Shown: positions 53,701-62,130 of the stretch, in pieces
Numbering within the stretch: the first letter of the stretch is position 1
Layout of the letters: each line of letters opens with the position of its first letter
Origin: Liolophura sinensis
Lineage: Eukaryota; Mollusca; Polyplacophora; Chitonida; Chitonidae
NCBI RefSeq assembly: GCF_032854445.1
Contig: NC_088297.1
Coordinates: forward strand, 23,821,127-23,885,126
Direction: 5' to 3'
DNA: 64,000 nucleotides
Made by a program: the position numbers and the translations under genes
The notes under the pieces: model-generated
Database searches by the model: none
What the model saw: the letters and a program-made list of their open reading frames with translations, nothing else
Told to the model about the DNA's origin: nothing

Positions 53701-56700
53701 CAGTACATGTACGAATTTCCACAGGCCAGTGTGGCAGTACATGTGCGAATTTCCACAGGCCAATGTGGCAGTACATGTACGAATTTCCACAGGCCAATGT
53801 CGCAGCACATGTACGAGTTTCCAAAGGCCAATATGCCAAGGCATCATAAATGTATACACTGTACAATACGTTTATTGATACATAAAACTACATGCCTTTC
53901 CTACATTCTTGTAAGTTTGTTCATTCATTTGAAGCACTGCTTGCGTAAAAGGTTTTCCTCTGTTATTCCTTTGAGTTTATAACGATGTAAGTTTAGGGAA
54001 CTTGTACATGCTCATTCGTAAGCATCTTTTGTCTGTTTGTAATAATGTAGAATACATTGTATGCTGTCCCTGTAGCCAGTTTTTAATAATGCGTGTAGAA
54101 TACATTGTATGCTGTCCCTGTGGCCAGTTTGTAATAATACGTGTAGAATACATTGTATGCTGTCCCTGTAGCCAGTTTGTAATAGTGCGTGTAGAGTACA
54201 TTGTATGCTGTCCTTGTAGCCAGTTTGTAATAATACGTGTAGAATACATTGCATGCTGTCCCTGTAGCCTGTTTGTAATAATGTGTGTAGAATACATTGT
54301 ATGCTGTCCCTGTCCAATTTGTAATAATGCGTGTAGAATACATTGTATGCTGTCCCTGTAGCCAGTTTGTAATAGTGCGTGTAGAGTACATTGTATGCTG
54401 TCCCTGTAGCCAGTCAAAGGTCTTACTATGTATACAATGCTCACCACAACAAGTATATAAATGACCCGAATGCCACACTTCTTAGCCGGAACGTCTTAGT
54501 GGTAGCTTTGCCTTATAAATATTGACGTCTTTCATGACACACTGAAAGAAAAATATACAGCTTGTAGAGTCTACCCCATCGGGCCACTGAACGACGTGTA
54601 GATTGCACTATGGTATGCACTGTGGTTTGGAGCAAGAATGATCAGTGTGATTTGCAGCCTGGAAACGAGCTTTTTTGTCAGACCCAACATCAAGTTGATG
54701 TTGCACAGAGTTGATGTTGCACAGGGTTGATGTTGTTAGAGTTGATGGAAGGAAACTTTTTTTCATATTATATATATTTCCTCACGCAAGTTAACCATGC
54801 TCGAAAAGTACATTCTTTATTTGTTTTATTGGTACTTTACGCCATACTCAAGAATATTTCACTTATACTACGACGCCCGGCACAGTGATGAGAGGAAACC
54901 GTGCAGAGGCCATTGGAAACCCACGACCATCTGCAGGTGCTAAAACTTCTCACAGAAAAGGTCGCTTAAGTTGTGGACTCACTTATGTTTTAGTCTGTAT
55001 CTCGACATCACTCACTAAATGTGGAGATGAGTGTCACTGTGTGGACAGGACGAGGTGTGGAGGAGGGTTATGTGTGGGAGGCTGTCAGGACGGATGGACA
55101 AGAAGTGACTGTCAGGAAGGTAAGTTCAGATATTGATTTTAACAGTCACAGAACTGTAACAATTATTTTGTTTTACTTTCAGAACACGTTGATATCTTTT
55201 GACAAATCAGAGTACTCTTCCATAGCAAAGTCCTGTATAGTTACACTACACACCCACCTGTTCATGCATGTACACATGCCTTTATTTACTGATGACTTAA
55301 CTCTCGCTGTTCTGCCGACGTTCTCTAACCAGTGTTTACAATGGCCATGTGGCATTTGCTGTGAGGAGATTGTTCCAGGTAAGTGGGGAAGTCTTGTACA
55401 TGCTTCCGCGGGCTTTACGTCAGGAGATTTGGCATACAACTGGTTGGTGACCTCTTCTTGGAAAAGAAAGTTATGTTGATATATCAGATTATTGATAAAG
55501 ATTTTTTTTTTTTTTTGATTGGTGTTTTACGCGGTACTCAAGAATATTTCACGTATACGACGGCGGCCAGCATTATGGTGGGTGGAAACCGGGCACAGCC
55601 CGGGGGAAAACCCACGACCATCCGCAGGTTGCTGACAGACCTTCTCACGTACGGCCGGAGAGGAAGCCAGCATGAGCTGGACTTGAACTCACAGCCACCG
55701 CATTGGTGAGAGACTCCTGGGTCATTACGCTGCGCTAGCGCTTTAAACCGACTGAGCCACGGGGCCCCCTATTGATAAAGAGGTTGGGTTCAAAGCAGTG
55801 CGATAAGAAAAAGCAAAGTTCAGATCCGAGCACAGCTCATTTACATATCCGAGGTATATATTTCGCTGGCAGCAATGACAAAATTTTTATGGCCATAGAA
55901 AAAATGATTGCATATTAATCACCCATAAAAAGGCATTATCGATCAAAATTATATTTTCTGATTGAAATAAGAACGTGGGTCTTTAAAAACGCACCAACAT
56001 GAATCCGTCAAAATATGGTGATAGTTTGAGAATAACAATCGAAATATCCATGGTTGGGAGTAAGTAATCTCCAAAGATGATGTTAGGTCTGATAGCCCTT
56101 GTGTGGGTCCTCACCAAAACGCAACAAGGTACAGGGGCAGAAAAATACCTTTTTACACCTGAAAAGCAGAAAAATAATCAAAGAATCATTAATGTAACGA
56201 AATAAATTAATAAATTAACAAATTTTTTATGGCCATAGAAGAAATAATTGCATCACCCAACAAAAAGGTATTATCGATCAAAATGACATTTTCTCATTGA
56301 AATAAGAATGTGGGTCCATGAAAATATGGTGATAGTCTGAGAATAACAACGGAAATATCCATGGTTGGGAGTAAGAAGATTGAAAGATGATGCCGGGTTT
56401 GATAGCCTTTGTATGGGTCGTCACCAAAACGCACCAAGATACAGGACAGAAAAACTCGGTTTTACACCTGAAAAGCACAGAAAAAAATCAAGAGTCTTTA
56501 ATTTTGGGTGCAGAAATGGGGTTAGAAGGGCAGGCATTCAATGGCTCTCCGCACGATCGCTGTTACGGCGAAATAGCACTGAAGAGGCAGTGTCGCGATT
56601 GACACTGGAGGAACGGGAGCACGCCATTGATTTGGCTGACTAAAGGGGCCATAGCAGCAAGGTTTGGATGTCACCACAATACCAACACAAGCCTGAACAG

Positions 56701-59700
56701 ACAATGGCTACTTCGACGCTGGCATGGCTTTCTCTTTCCTGACGAATTTCACCTCAGTGAACACCGACGAACGTATACGCGATGAGGAACGTTATCTTGA
56801 TGATTGTGTTGTGCAGACTAATCGATGTGGTGGCGGGAAATGTCATGTTTTGCGGCAGTATCACTTTTCCACACAGAAAACATCTCTATGAATGCACTTG
56901 TCGTATTAATGCAGGGACGCCATTTTAAGGCGTTGCGTTGTCCCCTGTTTCCGTCCACACCAAGAGATGTATACTTTTCCAACAGGACAACGCCAGAGGA
57001 CGTGCTTCTATGGGTTTGCTGACACAGACAAATGTACCTGTTATGCCATGGCCTACCTTATTTCCCGATCGCCCCATCGAGCACCTTGCCGGATTACCTG
57101 GGACGGCACATTGCACGTCAACACCCGAAATCACCAACGTTAGAGATCTTGCCCTAGTCTTGCAATGTGAGTGGCGTAAGATACGACAAGCTGTTATCCG
57201 GGGCCTGGCAGTTTTCATCAGAAGGCGTTGTATGGCATGCATTTTAAACTTGGATGGTCATACCCGGTACTGATTTTGTCTTTGGACCTCTTGTGTGTTC
57301 CATTTCCTCTACATTAAAATTGTGTACTTTCCAGTGACACTTGTCATTGCTAATGCGTAACTGACTTATCTGAGTGTGAATGTAATACACAGCCAACACC
57401 AAATAAGAATTGGTTTAGCGCCATTTGCACTTTACCTTTGGTGCGTTTTTAATGCGTTTCAGTAAAGACACATATATGTGAATATTCTTTATAGATTCAG
57501 TTAGAGGATAGAGCCATTATCTTCACCACTCAGATCTTTCTGATATAGAAAACATTTGTCTTCATACTCATACAATATTTAATATGTAGTGTTATTCCAG
57601 TGATATTCCAGTGTTACCAGAATCTGTTGGCTTGTACAGCCCTACAAAGGATACAAGCTTGCATCCGAATCATTAGCCATGATCCGCGGGCCCGCAGCGC
57701 TTGACCAATGAAGTGGTGTGATTGAATGCAACTCTCGCCATTTCCACCGCGATGTTAAGTCAATAGTTCTTGGCAGGTGTACCTGGCGAAGGTGAATGGT
57801 TTACTTCTTAAACTCCGTTTTGCTCCACCCATAAACCTGCACGTTTATTCCTGATGATGGATCTAAAATCGCCAAAGTACAGACTACATTACTGACCAAT
57901 TAAAAGAAAAACCCCATAAAACTGACTAAATCTGACTAATATTAGTTGCAGTACATGCAATATATTTTCATTAGTGTTATTGAGTGATATGATTAAAAAA
58001 CAGACGTGAAATATCAAACAAAAGGCCTAGTAAAGCTCTAATAACGTATAGATACGAGATAACACTTTACTCCTTACATTCCGTTTTGCCCCACCCATAA
58101 ACCAGCACTTTTTTTTCCTGGTGATGGATCTAATGTCGCCGAATACAGACTACAATATCTTGAATTAAATATTTGGAATTTAACTGATCTTACCTTTAAA
58201 TCGGGGGATTTAAGATAGTGTCGCCCCTTGGTTATATTAAGGTTTGTATGAGGTATTTGTCAGACATGGGCAATGGATGATCCTCTTATTTTCCTCTAAA
58301 TTGTGTGTCAGGAGGTATGGCACATAAAAATTTATGTTCCGTGTTCCGTGGTTTCATCTAGGCTTTGCCTCAGGTGGTTTATCAGATAATAGAGTACGTC
58401 CGTTGATGATAAATATCCAGAAAAAAATTGAAAATCAAAAAAAAAAAAAAAATTAAAAGAGAGTGAGAGAGAGAAAAGAGAGAAAAAACAAAAAGAATAA
58501 ACCAAAAACTGAAAACATTGCACTCTTCATAAATGCATATTTTATGCTGTAAGTATTGTATAGCTTTATGGTATGTTTTCCTATGACCCATTACCACAGT
58601 TACAGTCTCGTATCTTTATGTTTCAGAGTGTGAAGTATCGAGTCCTACAAAATGTGGAGAAGATTGTCATTGTAATAATACTATGTCTTGTGGCTTTGAT
58701 CTCTGTTTGGCGAGCGGCTGTGCTCCTGGGTGGGAAGGGGAGAACTTGTCAGAAACCTACAGGTAACAGCATTTATGCAGTCTAAGTAATGGTTAAGTTT
58801 TAAATTTGCCCCGTCCTATGCGTGTTCTCGCCACCTTGTGACTGCCACCATGTTCGTCATAACACCGTCGTAGCAGAGAGAGGCATAGTCTTACTGAGTC
58901 GAAACAAGGGCTACGTAGTTTTGTTTTGACCAGTGTTCAAACATTTCAGAAAAGGTGCAGTCGTACTAAGGCCAGACTAGTAACAACAGCGTCACTTTAG
59001 TCAAGGGTGTGGTTTTAATCGGCCAGACTTCCTACAGCAGGAGGGCGTATATGTAGTCTTACTCAGCCAGAGTTGTAAAAAAGACAGAGACATATTTTTT
59101 CTCGGCCAGGGGTTGTAGCAGCAGAGCACAACAGCATCATTATGAAAATGATCTTTAAACCCCACCGGAACATTTTTCCACTAAAGTGCATTTTATTCAG
59201 TATAAGAAATTAAAAATATATATAAATAAAATTACGCTGATTTATTCTTTATATTTTCTTTAACTTTGTTAGGGAAAATCATACAGACTGAAGATAAAAT
59301 GTCAAAAAGTTGTACTTCACCAGTTATATACAACATTTGAATTGAGTAAAAAAAAAGCCAACAGACTTAAATTTTAAGTGAAAGGAACAAAAGAATTGAA
59401 GTAAGCATAAACAGAAAAAAATAGAGAGATCATTTGACTGCAATTTTCGGGGAGTAGAAGTTAAAAGTATTCGCGTGTAACAAACTCCATGTTGATACAT
59501 TTCTGTGAGAGTCAAAGCTGTTAATATTGATCTGTACAAAATTTATAGATTGCTTACTTCAGTGAGAAAAAGATTTTGTCAGATACCTTTGTATCAATTA
59601 TCGTGGGTGATATGGTTCTCCACGTTGACCCTTACATACCTAATTTGTATTTTGTGTAAAATATTAATTAAGTAGATGAAATCCAGCTTAGGTAGTTTTG

Positions 59701-60860
59701 GCTCTGGTGACATTTCCAGGGTATAACTGTTCTTTTTGATTGACCGCACATCTTGAATTCCTCACCCACTGTTATCATTATGCTAACAAAGTATTCTAAT
59801 GAAGGCCAGATTAAATTCCTAAAAAAATATTATTGGTAAACCTAAAAAGGAGCAGCGTCAGTATGTTCCCGTCTCAGTCTGGAGTAACTCTTGGCTTAAT
59901 TCTCCTTATTACTTAATGATACAACATTTGGATTCAGGAAAAAAATAATTTAAAGTGAAAGCACCATTGGAATTGAAGTAAGCATTGAAAGAAAGAATAG
60001 AGGAAAGAGATCATTTGACTGTAACCTTTGGAAACTAGATACAAAGGTGTTCGCGACTCACATACTTTATGTTGACACATTTCTTTGACAGTCAAAGCTG
60101 TTAACATTGATTTTTACAAAATTATAGATTGCTTACTTCAGTGAGGAAGAGGGTTTTTTTTTTTAATCTGCCTCAGATACCTTTGTTATCACTATCCTGG
60201 ATGATTATGGTTCCCCACATTGACCTCTACATACCTAATTTGTATTTTGCAAAAAACTATTAATTAGATATTAATTAAGTTGATGAACTCCAGCTTACGT
60301 TGTTTTGGCTCAAGTGACATTTCCAGGGTACAGTTTTTCTTTTTGTTGACCCACGCCTTGAAGTCGTTACCCATTGTTATCAATATGCTAACAAAGTATT
60401 CTAATTAAGGCCAGATTAAATTCTAAAAAAATATTATTGGTAAACCTAAAAAGGAGCAGCGTCAGTATGTTCCCGTCTCATTCTGGAGTAACGCTCGGCT
60501 CACACGTGGTTTCGTTCTCTTGAGTCTCGTGATTAAAAAAAAAATGATAATTAGGTTTAGTCTTCTGATTTCATTGACTTTGAATGAAAAAGACATGCAA
60601 GAATTAATACTACCGTTCATACTGAATGCTATAATTTCGGTCATGGAAAATTTACATTTGTAGAATTCAGTATGTATTGCTTTTATATGTAGGTTTTTTT
60701 TTAGCTGTTACAGGACCGTGTACGGGTGGTAAATACGGAGACAGATGTCAGAACACCTGTAGCTGTGCGAACAGACAATCAGCCATTTGTGAGAAGGCAA
60801 CTGGGACATGCACAGGACAGTGTAATCCGGCTATACTGGCCCAAGATTGTCAAACAAAAG
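50701..60860 (+). CDS. Secreted multi-EGF-like (MEGF/SREC-type) gene, 5' part, possibly disrupted
   Basis: Proposed exons: 50701-50770 (signal peptide), 54994-55119, 58627-58762, 60714-60860 (or 60705-60860). All internal boundaries are phase 1, the usual symmetric EGF exon arrangement. Exons 2 and 3 are paralogous (TKCGDECHC against TKCGEDCHC, then C...C...GC..GW). Exon 4 has GKYGDRCQNTCSCANRQSAI and TGTCTGQC, typical of EGF/laminin-like modules in MEGF/SREC scavenger receptors. Exon 3 is 136 nt, one more than a multiple of three, owing to GGGG at about 58736-58739, which shifts the frame before the expected GRTCQKPT. Either the allele is broken or the base is an error. No transmembrane segment is seen within the window and later exons probably lie beyond 64000. 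Missed small exons are possible. Confidence 0.65.
51000..51345. repeat. Intron 1: short GGTGCTGAC repeat and SINE family B fragment
   Basis: GGTGCTGACTGTGGTACGCA and GGTGCTGACCGTGGCAATGA show a 24-bp unit near 51000-51060. The segment 51270-51345 (GTACTGAGCTCTAAGCGAGG, CAGCAGCAAGTACCATTTTA, AAGTCTCTGGGAAG) matches the body of family B in the same sense as 32400-32450. Confidence 0.6.
51670..51985 (-). mobile_element. MITE-like element, copy B (reverse of copy A)
   Basis: Left end GTATTGTGGGTATTTGGAAC, right end GTGGTGGTCCCAAATACTCA ending ACCGTA at 51971. Reverse-complemented, the interior matches copy A over most of its length (GTCTTTGTGTAATAATGT, TAACAAATGTGTTCTGCC, GGATTTTGATCATATTTAT). 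No coding capacity. Confidence 0.8.
52320..52460 (+). repeat. Dispersed repeat, copy 3 of 3
   Basis: GTAATAATATGGACGTTCAA, GTTGTTAAATGTCACTTACT, TTTTGGTAGTGAGTGTGACT and AATATAGGCGACTC align with 35865 and 40600. Confidence 0.75.
52500..53095 (-). repeat. 49-bp minisatellite, about 12 copies
   Basis: The + strand unit is GACGTACAGCATAGAGAGTA, AAACCAGAGCAGCGACGACA, ATGTGATAG. Units differ by single substitutions and 1-3 base indels. The 236- and 179-codon - strand frames (LLSMLYVYH repeats) are artefacts of a 147-bp frame cycle. The seed unit lies in reverse at 24835-24960. Confidence 0.95.
53510..53615 (-). mobile_element. MITE-like element, copy C (partial)
   Basis: TTTAATCTGAATTGTGATAA, TATAATCAAAATTCAGGCTG and AACACATTAGTTAGCGGAAA match the interior of copy B (51775-51875). 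Both termini are missing; the right side is replaced by the 34-bp array. Confidence 0.72.
53685..53838. repeat. 34-bp minisatellite, about 4.5 copies
   Basis: The unit is CCAATGTGGCAGTACATGTA then CGAATTTCCACAGG. Overlapping open frames on both strands are artefacts. Confidence 0.93.
54040..54416. repeat. 48-bp minisatellite, about 8 copies
   Basis: The unit is GTGTAGAATACATTGTATGC, TGTCCCTGTAGCCAGTTTGT, AATAATGC. One copy (near 54310) lacks five bases. Long frames on both strands follow from the multiple-of-three period. Confidence 0.95.
54690..54745. repeat. Short GTTGATGTTGCACAG tandem repeat
   Basis: GTTGATGTTGCACAGAGTTG followed by ATGTTGCACAGGGTTGATG; two to three copies of an 18-bp unit. 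Confidence 0.8.
54812..54946 (-). mobile_element. SINE family A 3' half
   Basis: TTGTTTTATTGGTACTTTAC, GCCATACTCAAGAATATTTC, GAAACCCACGACCATCTGCA. The head is absent. It ends 48 bp before EGF exon 2. Confidence 0.85.
54994..55119 (+). CDS. Exon 2: EGF-like module
   Basis: Acceptor ACTTATGTTTTAG, donor GAAG|GTAAGT; 126 nt, phase 1-1. It encodes TKCGDECHCVDRTRCGGGLC then VGGCQDGWTRSDCQE, a compact module with eight or more Cys ending in the GWxxxxC motif. Confidence 0.82.
55502..55770 (-). mobile_element. SINE family A, full length
   Basis: T-rich tail at left and tRNA-like head GACTGAGCCACGGGGCCCCC at right. Perfect 11-bp target duplications ATTGATAAAGA at 55491-55501 and 55771-55781. Confidence 0.97.
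55878..56495. repeat. Tandem duplication of about 290 bp
   Basis: 55878-56175 and 56222-56495 share TTTTTATGGCCATAGAA, TATTATCGATCAAAA, CATGGTTGGGAGTAAG, CACCAAAACGCA and TTTTACACCTGAAAAGCA in order, with indels. Confidence 0.9.
56500..57275 (+). pseudogene. Tc1-like transposase relic
   Basis: Broken frames in order: a helix-turn-helix-like start, then FLFPDEFHLSEHRRTY (region of the first catalytic Asp), then LFQQDNARGRAS (second Asp), VPVMPWPTLFPD and PIEHL (third acidic residue). It ends in RRRCMACILN and GHTRY, the usual Tc1 C terminus. Stops and frameshifts occur throughout the first two thirds; the last 111 codons (56938-57273) are open. Terminal repeats were not identified. It lies in an intron of the EGF gene. 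Confidence 0.85.
57276..58430. repeat. Intron sequence with a 100-bp duplicated segment
   Basis: 57803-57905 and 58068-58155 share ACTCCGTTTTGCTCCACCCA, TAAACC, GATGATGGATCTAA and AATACAGACTACA. Nothing else is recognised. Confidence 0.7.
58430..58500. repeat. A/GA-rich low-complexity tract
   Basis: An A14-15 run followed by GAGAGAGAGAAAAGAGAGAAA. Opposite-strand Phe/Ser frames are artefacts. Confidence 0.9.
58627..58762 (+). CDS. Exon 3: EGF-like module with one-base insertion
   Basis: Acceptor TTTATGTTTCAG, donor ACAG|GTAACA. It reads TKCGEDCHCNNTMSCGFDLC then LASGCAPGWEG in the expected frame. The frame then shifts at GGGG: the expected final Cys (TGT in ACTTGTCAG) falls in the +1 frame. 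The distance from the Trp codon to that TGT is 13 nt here but 12 nt in many copies of the derived array at 62.5-64 kb, which independently marks one extra base. Confidence 0.78.
59275..60500. repeat. Tandem duplication of about 600 bp
   Basis: 59340-59895 and 59935-60495 share GAATTGAAGTAAGCAT, GAGATCATTTGACTG, TGACATTTCCAGGGTA, ACAAAGTATTCTAAT and GGAGCAGCGTCAGTATGTTC in the same order. Divergence is roughly 10-15%. The second copy ends 200 bp before exon 4. Confidence 0.9.
60714..60860 (+). CDS. Exon 4: EGF/laminin-like module
   Basis: Donor AAAG|GTAAAT, phase 1-1. Two in-frame acceptors are possible: TTTTTTTTAG before 60705 (156 nt) or GTTACAG before 60714 (147 nt). It encodes PCTGGKYGDRCQNTCSCANR then QSAICEKATGTCTGQCNP, with the Cys spacing of MEGF/SREC EGF-like modules. 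Confidence 0.82.
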
Positions 60861-61860
60861 GTAAATAAAAGGCATTGTCAGTTTACGTCCGTCTCCTTAT
60901 AAACAATTTGCTGCGATTGTTGATGGAACTTTAGCTCTTGCGAACTGTTTTCAGTTGATCACGCCTAATGTGTTGATCAACAGCTACGGATATTGAAGAT
61001 GTCAAATTTCCTGTACACTTTTTAGTGACGTCGGATTCATTTGATAGCAAATGACATTGATATCCACAACACTGTTCGATGTGCTTTTGGTGTAATATAG
61101 TATTGTTTATGTCGGCGTTCAAAATATAATCATTGTTCTACTCTGAACAATACTGTTACATATCCCGAACAATCGGTCTGTGGGTTGTTCTTTCTTTACT
61201 GACATTGTTGTCCCATCTGGCAATCCACAGCCCGAATCACTTGTGCCTCTACGGTAAGGCAGCATCGTATCATCTCTCTGCTGAAACCCACTGCACACGG
61301 TCATGGCGTCATGATAGAGTCTGTTAGACTCGAAGAAAACACTGAAAGGCACATCTGTGATCCAAATTTAAAGTGATTCCTTGCTTTCTGGGCCAATGTA
61401 TCCTGGAACTTGAAACTCCTCAAAATTGGCTGAGCGATAGACATTCTGTCTGTTAGAGTAGTAATTTTATCGTGATTGAAGGAACCAAAGGTGTCCCAAT
61501 CGAGCCTATGACCATGCCCACAACGAATGGTCTGCCCACGCAAACGTTTGACCTCAAGTGTAAGCAATGGCGAGCGCATGCGTGGAGGAATCGGCGGATT
61601 GTGATGGAAATGACCGTTCGGCGTTACACTACTAGCATATCGATATGGTACGCTAGCTAATTAAAGATTATTTTATTTTGTGTGTGTGTGTGGCTACTTA
61701 TCAAAAAAGTCTCGACATGGCGCCAGTACCTGTATATGTAGGTGTGTGCCAAGTTACTGTAACACATTTTAGGATTTCTAAAATCAGATTTTTATCTTAG
61801 TTTTATGGAGTTGTAACATTCGGCTGAGATACGTCACATGTTTTAAACTTAATTGCAATA
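60861..61860. other. Unannotated stretch
   Basis: Intron or intergenic. The 92-codon - frame at 61301-61579 and the 62-codon + frame at 61472-61660 overlap in a GC-richer patch that may be a transposon relic, but I cannot name it. A (GT)n run lies near 61680. Confidence 0.4.
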
Positions 61861-61861
61861 T

Positions 61862-62130
61862 ATAGGCTGAACATCCTGCACAAGACTGCTGTCACTGTGG
61901 GCGGACCAATCACATGGTAGAGTTGAACCAATCGTAAGATCAAATAATGTGTAAGTCATATACATGGACGATCACATTGTACTGTGTAAAATATCCTTCA
62001 TTAAGTCATGTAAATAAAAATCAGCCCTGTGTCAAAAAGGGAGGGGAGAGCGCGTCTGGCATTTAATGTCAGATTGTGATACTGTGATAAGGGTTAGGTG
62101 GGGAGAACCTGTCAGATACACAGTGGTAAG
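61862..62130 (+). pseudogene. Degraded EGF exon duplicate
   Basis: CCTGCACAAGACTGCTGTCA with CTGTGGG resembles the TKCGEDCHC-coding part of exon 3. The segment 62056-62125 (CTGGCATTTAATGTCAGATT, GGTGGGGAGAACCTGTCAGA, TACACAG|TGGTAAG) resembles its second half and donor. Stops and gaps interrupt it. It stands directly before the donor-bearing array and probably represents the source exon or its first copy. Confidence 0.55.

Noticed and set aside
54002-54478. Long frames on both strands with CCPCSQF or GQHTMYSTR repeats
   Set aside because: The 48-bp repeat period is a multiple of three, so open frames are expected.
55333-55378. Possible small exon CLQWPCGICCEEIVPG with AG and GTAAGT borders
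   Set aside because: Its entry phase (0) does not fit the phase 1 neighbours and the Cys pattern is not EGF-like; probably chance splice-site matches.
61301-61660. Transposase-like fragments on either strand
   Set aside because: The composition is suggestive but no catalytic motif could be identified.
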